In this document: positions 9,125 through 18,008 of the stretch, in pieces
Numbering within the stretch: position 1 is the stretch's first letter
Layout: the number at the start of each line of letters is the position of its first letter
Assembly (NCBI GenBank): GCA_025963775.1
Contig: JAOQAD010000037.1
Location: forward strand, 127,638-191,637
Origin: Bacteroidota bacterium
GTDB lineage: Bacteria > Bacteroidota > Bacteroidia > 2-12-FULL-35-15
Reading direction: 5' to 3'
Length of the DNA stretch: 64,000 nt
Notes under the pieces: model-generated
What the model was told of the DNA's origin: nothing
The model's database searches: none
The model's input: the letters and a program-made list of their open reading frames with translations, nothing else
Position numbers and translations under genes: made by a program

Positions 9125-9703
9125 ATGGCCAAAACCAACACTGCACTCAGTCTCCGCGATGAAACTGCAATAAACCAGATCTACTTTATCAGGGGACACA
9201 AAGTTATGCTGGACCGCGATCTTGCGAAGCTTTATGGAGTAGAAACAAAGCATCTGAAACGGCAGGTAAAGAGGAACCCGGACCGCTTTCCAGAAGACTT
9301 TATGTTTGAGCTCACAACAGAAGAATTTAAAAATTGGAGGTACCAAATTGGCACCTCTAATATTTCGGATGTAAAAGGGCTTCGTTATGCGCCCTATGCC
9401 TTTACTGAACAGGGTGTAGCGATACTATCCAGCGTTTTAAACAGCAAAAAAGCCATTTCCGTAAATATCCAGGTGATTCGTGTTTTTACCCGGATCCGCC
9501 AAATACTCCTCGATAATAGTCAACTACGCTTTACAATAGAAGAGATCAGGAAAAGCACCGAAAACAACTCTAAAAACATAAAAATTATTTTCCAGCACCT
9601 TGATGAATTGGTTGAAAAGCAGAAAATTCAAAAGGCAAGGAAACCCATCGGTTACAAGATCCCAAAGAAGAGAAAAAATAATTTTTATTTCACGGGCAGA
9701 TAA
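9125..9703 (+). CDS. ORF6N domain DNA-binding protein
   Basis: The 192-residue protein carries an ORF6N domain (KilA-N related, PF10543) at about residues 10-110: INQIYFIRGHKVMLDRDLAK, then LYGVETKHLKRQVKRN, RFPEDFMFELT and LRYAPYAFTEQGVAILSSVL. The C-terminal third is helical and ends in a basic IPKKRKNNFYF tail. ORF6N proteins are known from phages and as dispersed genes in Bacteroidota; function is usually unknown. The segment coding RYQIGTS is itself the second copy of the promoter palindrome. The 3' end overlaps the convergent gene 9685-10314 by 19 bp. Autoregulation is inferred. Confidence 0.88.
   Translation: MAKTNTALSLRDETAINQIYFIRGHKVMLDRDLAKLYGVETKHLKRQVKRNPDRFPEDFMFELTTEEFKNWRYQIGTSNISDVKGLRYAPYAFTEQGVAILSSVLNSKKAISVNIQVIRVFTRIRQILLDNSQLRFTIEEIRKSTENNSKNIKIIFQHLDELVEKQKIQKARKPIGYKIPKKRKNNFYFTGR
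9337..9357. promoter_or_regulatory. second copy of the ORF6N palindrome, inside the coding sequence
   Basis: Arms GAGGTACCAA and TTGGCACCTC around a central A, identical to the promoter copy except for that base. It encodes part of RYQIGTS in the ORF6N gene. Confidence 0.6.
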
Positions 9704-10314
9704 AGCGGATGATTTTCATTGTACCTGCGCAGGAAAATAAAGATCGCATCGGCCTTCTTACGCTTTTTGAGCTTCATAAATTCGGTATACAGCCCGGGAT
9801 CATTCTGCAGCAGCAGTTCCATGTTCTTCACATTAAAATCAAGAACTTTGTTGCTTTGCGTATCAAAAACGAACTGCCGCATTTCATCGGTTGTATTGAT
9901 CCCATACGTATTCATCGGGTCCTGGTAGGAAATAGGCGTGTTCACGATCGAAGTAAAATGGCAGAGCGTACCGATTTGATTCACCCTGTTCAGCTCATTG
10001 TTGAAATTAATAAAGAGGGAGCGGTTCTGGCAATAGCCCCAAAGGCTGAGCGTTTCCACCTTTTGCTCCGAGCCATCTGCAGCTTTGTAGCTGATGTAAC
10101 GCTGGTCGGTGACCTGCTTCATAAAATCCACCTGCGTTTTCGGGTAGCTGGAAATGATCGCGGATTTAGGCACAGGCTCATTTTTCCTGAATTGTTCTAC
10201 GTTCAGGAAAATGCCTTCCCTGAACTCATATTCACGCGAATAAGCAATTGAATCGGCCTGTGAGAAGCCGGTAAGCTGAATAAAAAACAAAAAGATAAAA
10301 ACAAGCTTCCTCAT
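9685..10314 (-). CDS. secreted protein, last gene of the dlt-like cluster
   Basis: I do not recognise this 209-residue protein. It has a signal peptide (MRKLVFIFLFFIQLTGFSQ, cleavage about residue 19) and a soluble remainder with several aromatic residues, such as YKAADGSEQ and LSLWGYCQNRSLFINF. Its start overlaps the stop of the SGNH-like gene by 4 bp (ATGA), so it belongs to the operon 14540-9685 and probably works in the periplasm or at the surface with the acylation system. The 3' end overlaps the convergent ORF6N gene. Confidence 0.75.
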   Translation of the reverse strand: MRKLVFIFLFFIQLTGFSQADSIAYSREYEFREGIFLNVEQFRKNEPVPKSAIISSYPKTQVDFMKQVTDQRYISYKAADGSEQKVETLSLWGYCQNRSLFINFNNELNRVNQIGTLCHFTSIVNTPISYQDPMNTYGINTTDEMRQFVFDTQSNKVLDFNVKNMELLLQNDPGLYTEFMKLKKRKKADAIFIFLRRYNENHPLYLPVK

Positions 10315-11282
10315 AAATGGGGGCGTATAAATTCATTGTAATGCAGGCGGCCGGAAATGTATTTCCCCAGCGTATCGGTGAAGATCCGGGAACCTTCCAT
10401 ATTCAGGTTCAGCGTTGACATAAAGTACTTTCTTGATGCTGCAATTTTCATTTTATCGAACTGAACATACAGGATGTTGTATTTATCTGCGATACCTTTT
10501 ATTTTCTTTACGATCTCCTCCCGGTTAGGCTGGTAGTGCAGCGCTTCCTCCAGCACCGGCGATTCATACAGGTAAACTTCGATGCCATGCTGCTGAGCCA
10601 GTTCAATCGTTTTGCAAAGATACTTTTCCCGCAGCTTATTCCACTCAAAATTGTAGCCATCGGGGTATAGCTGAATGAATTTTTCAAGGTGATTGTCCCA
10701 TACAACCTGAACAGGCGGCTCATAGCCATCGGGATAATAAGGAATTGTACGGTGCTGTACGTAATGCTTCAAACCCTGCAGCGCATCAAAATTTACTTTG
10801 CTGCTGTACCATGCATATTTCATAAAGGGGAATGATGACCACTTTGCATAATCCGGATCGCATTCCTTTAAAACAGAATCAACCACGGGATCACCCACAA
10901 AAGCTGCAAAACGGTAGGTATTGAAGGTATTGTAATTTGCGTCCATCGATTCCGGGGTAACGTACAGGAACATCATTTCCGGCGCTTTGTTGTGCTTTAA
11001 ATAAAAGTACAAATGCAGGTAATTATCGGCAAAATCGGAATGGCTCAGTGCAAGGTTGTAGGACTTTACATGCGTTTGTGAATCCAGTATTGCCGGCGAG
11101 ATCATCCACAAGGGCTCACAGGGCCCATGAAAAATAATATTGGCATCGATCTTCGCCGACTGCACGTAAGCCGCTTTAATATTGGCATTGTGACGCAGCG
11201 CGAAATCGTACATCCTGCTGAGCCCGGCAAGGACAAGCAGGATGATGGCAACCGAGATCGTTATTTTTTTTACCGTATTCAA
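10311..11282 (-). CDS. SGNH-like periplasmic partner of the MBOAT (DltD/AlgJ-like role)
   Basis: The 323-residue protein has one N-terminal membrane anchor (about residues 7-22) and a periplasmic domain. It has the outline of the SGNH-like proteins that accompany MBOAT acyltransferases: a first strand NIIFHGPCEPLWMISPAIL, then YNLALSHSDF and later LYESPVLEE. At the place where such proteins usually carry the nucleophile in a G-S-S context, this one reads Gly-Pro-Cys (residues 53-55), so either Cys is the nucleophile or the site is not catalytic. It lies 36 bp after the MBOAT gene. Assignment rests mostly on context. Confidence 0.6.
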   Translation of the reverse strand: MNTVKKITISVAIILLVLAGLSRMYDFALRHNANIKAAYVQSAKIDANIIFHGPCEPLWMISPAILDSQTHVKSYNLALSHSDFADNYLHLYFYLKHNKAPEMMFLYVTPESMDANYNTFNTYRFAAFVGDPVVDSVLKECDPDYAKWSSFPFMKYAWYSSKVNFDALQGLKHYVQHRTIPYYPDGYEPPVQVVWDNHLEKFIQLYPDGYNFEWNKLREKYLCKTIELAQQHGIEVYLYESPVLEEALHYQPNREEIVKKIKGIADKYNILYVQFDKMKIAASRKYFMSTLNLNMEGSRIFTDTLGKYISGRLHYNEFIRPHL

Positions 11283-11318
11283 TTTCTAATTTTTCAATCT
11301 TTCAATTTTTCCCAATTC

Positions 11319-12725
11319 CTAAAATTGCATATAAATAAACCGCTCTCCGTTGCTGAAGATCCCGAACAGGAAGATCAGCAGCACACAGGCAGTAGTATAA
11401 TAAAAACTGAACCGTTCGCTTTCTGCAATGCGGTTGATCTTTCTTTCAAACAGCAGGAAAGCGCCTGCAAGAAACATACTGATATAAAAATTGAATTCGT
11501 CTATTTGGTGGCCGCCTACAGCCAGCGGCGCAATAAAATCACGCAGCCAGTCGGAAGGAAAAAAATCAGAGAACAGGTTTTTAACCATCTGCAGCGCGGA
11601 AGAGAGCGAACCAGATCGAAAGAAAATATTGCTGAAGCTCACTGCGTTGAACACAATGAAGATCCCCGCGAGCTTATAAATAAACTTTTCGGGCAAGCCG
11701 GAACGCATGCGTTTTGTAAGCAATTCAAAGCTGAGATAAACAATATGGCAACAGGCCCATAAAAAGAAAGTGATGCCGATGCCATGCCAGGCGCCCGAGA
11801 TGAGGAATGTAGCAAGAATTCCCGCCAGTGCAGCCGCTTTTTTGTAGCTGCGAAGCCGGTACACCAGCGGATAATAAATATAAGCTGTGAACCAGCTGAT
11901 CAGTGAAATATGCCATCTTCTCCAGAATTCGGAAATGGAAGAGGAACGCAGCGGAAGATTAAAATTTTCCTTCAGGTCGTAGCCCAGCATTTTTGCAATG
12001 CCGATGGCCATGTCGGTGTATCCCGAGAAATCAAAATAAAGCTGTATGGTAAAGAGATAAGCTCCTGCGAGTGTTGTTAAGCCATGGTTGGTATCGCCGA
12101 AATCAAAAATGGAATGCACGGCAGGCGCGAGCCGGTCCGCGATCACCATCTTTTTAAAAAGTCCGAGCAGCAAACGGTTAAAGCCCGCAGCCAGCTTTTC
12201 ATGCGTGATCACGTTCCGGTCGATCTGCGGCATGAACTCCCGCGGCATCATCACCGGGCCGCTTGCAACTTTCGGAAAGAACGAATTGTAAAACAAAAAG
12301 TTTTTGACGGAGATCTCCGGCTGCCAGCGGTTGAAATACACTTCCGTGAGATAAGCAATGTTCTGCAGCGCGTAAAACGACAAGCCCAAGGCGATGATAA
12401 AGCTGTTGATGTTAAAGCTGATGGCTGAATACGAAAAATCAAATCCCTGCCGCGTTGCAAAAAAATAATTGAACATGATGATCGCATAGGCATTCAGCAG
12501 GATCCCGGCAATGTATAGAAACCTGTTTCCCCGGATGTTCCTCGAAATGTAAAAATTAAAAAAGGAAAAAACGATCACCGCGATGAGCGATTCGATGTTA
12601 TAATATCCAATAAAGGCAAGGCTGCAGAACAGAAGAAAAAAAGACCGGAAGCGCTGCGGCAACAGGTAATTGGTGATGACCGTCACAATCACAAAACAAA
12701 GAAATATGAGAGAATGGAAGATCAA
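11319..12725 (-). CDS. MBOAT family O-acyltransferase (DltB/AlgI-like)
   Basis: This 468-residue polytopic membrane protein moves acyl groups from a cytoplasmic donor to an exported acceptor. Diagnostic segments are FYALQNIAYLTEVY, YTDMAIGIAKMLGY, ISEFWRRWHISLISWF and the invariant His in LISGAWHGIGITFFLW. In the dlt system the donor is a carrier protein loaded with D-alanine; here a carrier protein and an adenylating enzyme are encoded just upstream, so an analogous carrier-dependent transfer is inferred. The acceptor is not known. A 106-bp gap with a REP-like sequence separates it from the carrier gene. Confidence 0.92.
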   Translation of the reverse strand: MIFHSLIFLCFVIVTVITNYLLPQRFRSFFLLFCSLAFIGYYNIESLIAVIVFSFFNFYISRNIRGNRFLYIAGILLNAYAIIMFNYFFATRQGFDFSYSAISFNINSFIIALGLSFYALQNIAYLTEVYFNRWQPEISVKNFLFYNSFFPKVASGPVMMPREFMPQIDRNVITHEKLAAGFNRLLLGLFKKMVIADRLAPAVHSIFDFGDTNHGLTTLAGAYLFTIQLYFDFSGYTDMAIGIAKMLGYDLKENFNLPLRSSSISEFWRRWHISLISWFTAYIYYPLVYRLRSYKKAAALAGILATFLISGAWHGIGITFFLWACCHIVYLSFELLTKRMRSGLPEKFIYKLAGIFIVFNAVSFSNIFFRSGSLSSALQMVKNLFSDFFPSDWLRDFIAPLAVGGHQIDEFNFYISMFLAGAFLLFERKINRIAESERFSFYYTTACVLLIFLFGIFSNGERFIYMQF

Positions 12726-12770
12726 GGTTACAGATTGTTATATTGCTGTATTGTTATCGTATTGACATCA

Positions 12771-12813
12771 TGATGAGATTCTTCACTACATTTCATTTCG
12801 TTCAGAATGACAG
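12771..12813. repeat. REP-like intergenic sequence
   Basis: GATTCTTCACTACATTTCAT and onward ends in CAGAATGACAG. It resembles 57936-57971 (CTCCATTTCATTTCGCTCAG) and lies in the gap between the carrier protein and MBOAT genes. Confidence 0.5.
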
Positions 12814-12831
12814 TCCTTAAAAGCATCCCGG

Positions 12832-13071
12832 TTATTTTTTTCCGATAGCAACGATCATATCGCCAACCGTATTGAACTGCATCACTTCGTTGAAAGAAAA
12901 TTTTATGCGGAACTCCTCTTCCACTGCCGCGATCAACTCCAGGTGCGTGAGTGAATCCCACATCCGGATGTCCTTTGCGGATGTTGCCGGAGTGATCAAA
13001 AGATCGTCCTTCTGAAATACATTCCTGAATACCTGTTGTAAGCGTTCTGCCTTGTCCATGTGCTCCTTCAA
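12832..13071 (-). CDS. acyl/peptidyl carrier protein (DltC-like)
   Basis: This 79-residue protein is a phosphopantetheine carrier; the attachment Ser is in MWDSLTHLELI at about residue 41. It has the acidic helix II expected of carrier proteins (ELIAAVEEEFRIKF). The start at 13071 overlaps the stop of the adenylation gene by 4 bp (ATGA), which supports it over the ATG four codons later. It is inferred to accept the residue activated by the upstream enzyme and hand it to the MBOAT. Confidence 0.9.
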   Translation of the reverse strand: MKEHMDKAERLQQVFRNVFQKDDLLITPATSAKDIRMWDSLTHLELIAAVEEEFRIKFSFNEVMQFNTVGDMIVAIGKK

Positions 13072-14540
13072 ATATACGCATTTATCAGCGCTTTCCGATC
13101 GATTTTACCATTGGTGTTAAGTGGAAATGCAGCAACTGAAATAATTTTTTGCGGGATCATGTAACCCGGAAGAAGCTCTGCCAGCTTATTGCGTAAAGCC
13201 TGTACATCGGCCTCCTTCTCAACATAAGCGATAAGCCTGCTGAGTTTATCCTCCTCCACACACAGCACAATGCATTCCCTGCCGCAAACGTTCCTAAGCG
13301 CATTCTCCACTTCCGCCAGCTCTACCCTGTAGCCATTTACCTTCACCTGGCTGTCGGACCTGCCATGAAAAACAAGATCCCATTCTCCGTTCAAAGAAAC
13401 AATGTCGCCCGTTTTGTAATACCGTTTTCCATCCTTCACAAAGAACTTCTCTTCATTTGCATCATTAAGGTATGACGGGATCACCTGTGTGCCGGAAAAA
13501 CAGAGCTCGCCCTTTTCTGTCAACGTGTGACCTTCATTCACAATGATAAATTCCATTCCTTCAAATGCCTTTCCCAGCGGGACGATCCCGTCCTGAGCCG
13601 GAATTTTTTTTGAATCAAAAACATGCCTTGTACAAACGATCGTTGTTTCGGTAGGGCCATAAAAGTTATGGATCGCGGCATTGGGAATACATGCGCTCCA
13701 CTTCAGGGCAAGCCCGTGATACAAGGCATCGCCGGAGAAAAAACTATAACGGAGAGCCGGAAGGCTGATCTCCTTTAAATACTTGTCGAGGTACCTTAAC
13801 ACGCCCGGCACCATGCTCACAACGGTTATATTATGCTTCAGCAGGCATTCCGCGATCTTCAGCGGTTTCACTCCTTCATCCGGCAACACGTAACAGCAGG
13901 CGCCAACCAGCAAAGGCATAAAAAAAGAAAATACCGAAACATCAAATGTGAGCTCGTAAGTTTGCAGAAAGCGGTCCTTTTCATTAAAATCATAACCCGA
14001 CAGGAAGTAATTGAAAAAGCTGCGCAAATTGCTGTTGGAAACAGGAACGCCTTTCGGATCGCCCGTGGAGCCGGAAGTAAAGAGGATATAGCTTGTTTCC
14101 TGTCCCGTTTTTTTTACAATACCGGTACTTGCAGTATTTTGTGCGGAACCTGTCAGCACATACTGAACGCCGGCTGTAACCTCTTTAAAATTGGTGTTTT
14201 CAAGGCTGCTTAAGATCAGTTCCAGTCCGCAATCTTCTACTGTTTTCCTGTTTCTCAACACCGGAAAATTCGCATTCAATGGTACGTATGCCGCTCCGTA
14301 AAGGCCAACAGCAAGTATGGATGCGTACGTATAAATATCATTGTTGCAATAGATCCCGATCCGGTTATAAAGCTTGTTTTGCGGGATCTGTGAATAGACT
14401 GCTTTTGTCAGCTCATACAGCTCAGCATAGGTATAATATCGCTGCCCGATGTACATGGCATTGTTATCAGCAAACTTCTGCATAGTGCCTGCAACCCTTT
14501 GAGCCGGGGATTCATCTGTATGTAAAAGGCCTTCAGCCAT
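13068..14540 (-). CDS. amino-acid adenylation enzyme (DltA-like)
   Basis: The 490-residue AMP-forming enzyme activates a carboxylic substrate and would load the adjacent carrier. Core motifs are YILFTSGSTGDPKGVPVS (A3), NFYGPTETTIVCT (A5), YKTGDI (A7), GRSDSQVKVNGYRVEL (A8) and NGKIDRKAL (A10 with its Lys). Length equals stand-alone DltA and NRPS A-domains without a fused carrier. The aspartate for amino-group binding, if present, should lie in TYELTFDVSVFSFFMP (Asp in FDVS), consistent with an amino-acid substrate. D-alanine is suggested by the operon layout only. First gene of the operon; divergent from the subtilisin gene across 51 bp. Confidence 0.87.
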   Translation of the reverse strand: MAEGLLHTDESPAQRVAGTMQKFADNNAMYIGQRYYTYAELYELTKAVYSQIPQNKLYNRIGIYCNNDIYTYASILAVGLYGAAYVPLNANFPVLRNRKTVEDCGLELILSSLENTNFKEVTAGVQYVLTGSAQNTASTGIVKKTGQETSYILFTSGSTGDPKGVPVSNSNLRSFFNYFLSGYDFNEKDRFLQTYELTFDVSVFSFFMPLLVGACCYVLPDEGVKPLKIAECLLKHNITVVSMVPGVLRYLDKYLKEISLPALRYSFFSGDALYHGLALKWSACIPNAAIHNFYGPTETTIVCTRHVFDSKKIPAQDGIVPLGKAFEGMEFIIVNEGHTLTEKGELCFSGTQVIPSYLNDANEEKFFVKDGKRYYKTGDIVSLNGEWDLVFHGRSDSQVKVNGYRVELAEVENALRNVCGRECIVLCVEEDKLSRLIAYVEKEADVQALRNKLAELLPGYMIPQKIISVAAFPLNTNGKIDRKALINAYI

Positions 14541-14591
14541 TATTTCCGCATCTGCTTTATAATTCGTAAATTTCGTAAATATATCTTACAC

Positions 14592-16721
14592 ATGAAGAAA
14601 ATACTACTCCCGGCATTCCTGCTTTTCTCTGCTATGCTTTCTGCGCAAAGCAAAATGAACTTTGACCTTGCAAGAAAAGTGAAAGAGCAGCCAGCTTCCT
14701 CCCAGCAGATCGATGTATTTGTAAAAGGAAATGTGGAGACCGTAAAGCAGCTGTGTGCTGCTAACGGAGGCACCTTCCATTATGCTGCCGGGACTGTTTC
14801 AACTGTCCGCATTCCTGTTTCTGCAGTAAAGATCTTTGAAAGCAATGCCGCTATCCAGCGGATAGAAGCCTACACGCCGCATACAAAGCCACTGAACGAT
14901 ACCATGCTGATCCAGACAAATACCGTACAGGTGCATAACGGCCAGGCTCCGTTGCCGCAGGGATACGACGGAAGCGGAATTGTAGTCGGCATTATTGATA
15001 CAGGCATCGATTTCACACATCCCGATTTCCAGGACAGTACCGGAAAAAGCAGGATCAACTTTTTATGGGACCAATCACAGCCTTCTGCAGCAAACACGCC
15101 AATGCCCTATAATTACGGGCAGGAGTGGACCAGCCTGCAGATCGACAGTGGCCTTGCTGCGGCACATACCGATGTGCCTTTCTCAGGACACGGAACACAT
15201 GTTGCCGGCATCGCGGTAGGCAACGGGCTTGCAACGGGCACTTACATGGGCGTTGCGCCAAAAGCAGATATTGTAGTTGTAGCAATTGATTTCAGCAGTA
15301 ATTCTTCCACACTTATCAGCGATGCAGTGAATTATATTTATGCAAAAGCGCAGGCCATGGGAAAACCTTGCGTGATCAACGCAAGCCTCGGCGATTATTA
15401 TGGTTCGCACGACGGGCAGGACCTCCAGGCGCAGATGATCAACAACATGATAAATGCGCAGAACGGGCAGGCTTTTGTGGCTGCTGCCGGAAATGCAGGT
15501 AATGTTCCGTATCACCTTGGATACACTGTTACGAATGACACCAACCTTACCTATTTAGCTTATTCAGGACAAGCACCTTATATACAGATCTGGGCCGACA
15601 CAGCGGATTTCAACAACGTGCAGTTTTCGATCGGTGCAGACCAGATGAGCCCTTATTCCTATCGCGGCAACATTCCATTTTCAAACATTGCGGCGCATGT
15701 AGGCGTATTGCAGTATGACACGCTTTATAACAACGGCAACCGGATCGGCAGGGTGCTCAGCTATGGCGACATCATCAACGGAACATATTCTATGGAATTT
15801 GTGATCTACCCGGATTCAACCAGCTACAACTGGCGATTGATGACTACCGGCAGCGGCAAGTTCGATGCATGGAGCTTTGACCTTTACGGCGGCCCGCTTC
15901 CCTCATCTGCAGTGATGCCCGACAGCATGTATTACAAGGTGCAGGACAATAACAAAACAACAGTGAGCAGCTTCCTTTGTCTTGATAACGTAATAGCAGT
16001 AGCCAATTACACCAACCGCCACAGCTACATCGATTACAACGGGAACATCTGTCTCAATACTTCCACTATTGCAGGCGCACGCCATATCACATCAAGCGTC
16101 GGCCCAACCCGCGATGGCAGGATCAAGCCCGACATTGCCGCTCCCGGCGATAACACGTTGGCTGCCGTGGTACTTTCCCTCGCTCCGGGGATCATTGCCA
16201 GTTACCCGGATGCGCTTGCACTGGGCGGCTATCATGTCCGCGACGGGGGAACTTCCCATTCAAGCCCTTGCGTAGCAGGTATTGCAGCATTGTTCCTGCA
16301 GAAGAACCCTACTGCTACCGCAATGCAGGTAAAGAACGCGATCATCGAATGCCCCAAGACCGATTCATTCACAGGGACTGCACTGCCTGATAATTACTGG
16401 GGCTACGGAAAAGTGGATGCCTTCGCAGCGCTCACCTGCTCACTGACCGGAATAACGGAAAGCCCGGTGAAACCAGCAATGTTCAGCGTTTACCCGAATC
16501 CTTCAGGGACAGGTACGCTGCTGAATGTGAAGTTTACGGATCTGAACCTAAAAGCAAAGAACGAGATCCGTATTTATAATTCCATCGGCAAACTGGTGAA
16601 AATCATTGTTGTAAACAGCAGCTCAACCAGCTTCCCAGCAGACCTGGACTCCGGCCTTTATTTCTGCAGCCTTGTTGTAAGCGGAAATACCGTTGCTTCG
16701 GAAAAATTGGTAATTTTGTAG
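14592..16721 (+). CDS. S8 subtilisin-like peptidase with T9SS sorting domain
   Basis: This 709-residue protein is a secreted serine protease. It has a signal peptide (residues 1-18, ending LSAQS), a short propeptide-like region, and the catalytic triad in GIIDTGIDFTHPDF (Asp), GHGTHVAGIAVG (His) and GGTSHSSPCVAGIAALF (Ser). A large insert lies between His and Ser, where LLYFIL-type subtilases carry a PA-like region. The end, FSVYPNPSGTG to ASEKLVIL, is a T9SS type A sorting domain, so it is exported across the outer membrane and likely anchored or released at the surface. It is expressed divergently from the dlt-like operon. Confidence 0.94.
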   Translation: MKKILLPAFLLFSAMLSAQSKMNFDLARKVKEQPASSQQIDVFVKGNVETVKQLCAANGGTFHYAAGTVSTVRIPVSAVKIFESNAAIQRIEAYTPHTKPLNDTMLIQTNTVQVHNGQAPLPQGYDGSGIVVGIIDTGIDFTHPDFQDSTGKSRINFLWDQSQPSAANTPMPYNYGQEWTSLQIDSGLAAAHTDVPFSGHGTHVAGIAVGNGLATGTYMGVAPKADIVVVAIDFSSNSSTLISDAVNYIYAKAQAMGKPCVINASLGDYYGSHDGQDLQAQMINNMINAQNGQAFVAAAGNAGNVPYHLGYTVTNDTNLTYLAYSGQAPYIQIWADTADFNNVQFSIGADQMSPYSYRGNIPFSNIAAHVGVLQYDTLYNNGNRIGRVLSYGDIINGTYSMEFVIYPDSTSYNWRLMTTGSGKFDAWSFDLYGGPLPSSAVMPDSMYYKVQDNNKTTVSSFLCLDNVIAVANYTNRHSYIDYNGNICLNTSTIAGARHITSSVGPTRDGRIKPDIAAPGDNTLAAVVLSLAPGIIASYPDALALGGYHVRDGGTSHSSPCVAGIAALFLQKNPTATAMQVKNAIIECPKTDSFTGTALPDNYWGYGKVDAFAALTCSLTGITESPVKPAMFSVYPNPSGTGTLLNVKFTDLNLKAKNEIRIYNSIGKLVKIIVVNSSSTSFPADLDSGLYFCSLVVSGNTVASEKLVIL

Positions 16722-16841
16722 AATAATTGTCCGTTCGTTCCCGATACGGTACCTCGCACCCGAACTGAGGCTATTAACATTAGCGGAACCTGTAACTGGC
16801 AAATAAAGTACTTCAACCTGGAACAAAATAACTAATTAAAG

Positions 16842-17129
16842 TTGGAAAAGAGATTAAAGATCCTTGGATACATCAGCATTGGCTTCGGAGCGCTTGCAGC
16901 TTTTTTATGCGTTGCGCCGGTATTGGGAATTGGATTCACCTTCGCGGTTTTCTTTGCAATACTTGCCGGATTTGTGGGAATGGTGACTTCCGCCATTTAC
17001 GTTTTTATTGATACAAAGAACGAGATCAATAAGCACAAATTCACTGCCGGTGTGCTGGGTATGCTCCTCAGCTCTGTTCCGATCGTATTTATGCTCGCGG
17101 TGATCATCATGAGCAAAATGAACCATTAA
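16842..17129 (+). CDS. small membrane protein
   Basis: This 95-residue protein of unknown function has a TTG start at 16842 and three hydrophobic segments (about residues 8-25, 28-50 and 68-90) linked by short charged loops such as DTKNEINKHK. It ends 10 bp before the UbiA-type gene, so the two are probably co-transcribed; a role in membrane or quinone biology would be speculation. Confidence 0.7.
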   Translation: MEKRLKILGYISIGFGALAAFLCVAPVLGIGFTFAVFFAILAGFVGMVTSAIYVFIDTKNEINKHKFTAGVLGMLLSSVPIVFMLAVIIMSKMNH

Positions 17130-17139
17130 ATTTCCTGAC

Positions 17140-18003
17140 GTGCCTGCCAAGACCATCAACAACTATCTTTCCCTCGTTAAGTTCAGCCATACTATTTTTG
17201 CATTGCCTTTCGCAATCATCGGCTATTTCCTTGCCGTTACAACCACCGATGCATCTTTTGATCCGAAATTATTCGGACTCGTGATCCTCTGTATGGTGTT
17301 CGCAAGAAGCGCAGCCATGGCCTTTAACCGCTACATCGACCGCTACATTGATGTACAGAATGCACGCACTGCTGTCCGCGAAATTCCCGCAGGAATTGTA
17401 AAGCCAACATCCGCACTCGTGTTCGTGATCATCAACTGCATCTTATTTGCAGGCACTACCTATTTCATCAACACGCTTTGTTTTTATTTATCGCCCGTAG
17501 CATTACTGGTTGTGCTTGGATACAGCCTCACCAAGCGCTTTACTGCTTTGTGCCACCTCATACTGGGAGTCGGGTTATCACTCGCCCCGATCGGCGCATA
17601 CCTTGCCGTTACAGGACAATTCGCATGGCTGCCTTTATTTTTTTCCTTTGCAGTTCTTTTTTGGGTCAGCGGTTTCGATATCATCTATGCGTTGCAGGAT
17701 GAGGAATTCGACCGCTCAAAGAACCTCCGTTCCATCCCCGTTTGGCTGGGAAGAAAAGGCGCGCTGATGCTGTCGACCGTGCTGCACGTGTTCAGTGCAT
17801 TGTTTGTGATCTACGCCGGATTTTATGCGCATTTCAATGTATGGTACTGGATCGGGGCCTTGTTTTTTTGCGGACTGCTGACTTACCAGCACCTTCTCGT
17901 GAAGCCAAATGACCTCAGCAAAGTTAACCTTGCATTTTTCACTACAAATGGCATTGCCAGCGTGATCTTTGCCGTGTTCGTGCTCTTAGACCTGTACTTC
18001 TAA
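17140..18003 (+). CDS. UbiA family prenyltransferase (possible MqnP)
   Basis: The 287-residue integral membrane enzyme attaches a polyprenyl chain to an aromatic acid. The first Asp-rich motif is MAFNRYIDRYIDVQNARTA and the second is SGFDIIYALQDEEFDR; eight or nine membrane helices are apparent. Bacteroidota make menaquinone, and the AFNRxID...REIPAG form matches what I recall of the futalosine-pathway enzyme MqnP rather than MenA, so quinone synthesis is likely. The start is GTG at 17140, giving MPAKTINNYLSLVKFSHTIF, which fits family N-termini. Confidence 0.85.
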   Translation: MPAKTINNYLSLVKFSHTIFALPFAIIGYFLAVTTTDASFDPKLFGLVILCMVFARSAAMAFNRYIDRYIDVQNARTAVREIPAGIVKPTSALVFVIINCILFAGTTYFINTLCFYLSPVALLVVLGYSLTKRFTALCHLILGVGLSLAPIGAYLAVTGQFAWLPLFFSFAVLFWVSGFDIIYALQDEEFDRSKNLRSIPVWLGRKGALMLSTVLHVFSALFVIYAGFYAHFNVWYWIGALFFCGLLTYQHLLVKPNDLSKVNLAFFTTNGIASVIFAVFVLLDLYF

Positions 18004-18008
18004 ATTTC

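Noticed and set aside
12728-13081. 117-residue minus-strand ORF overlapping the carrier protein gene
   Set aside because: It is an alternative frame of the carrier gene plus the REP-like spacer; the 79-residue frame has the carrier motif.
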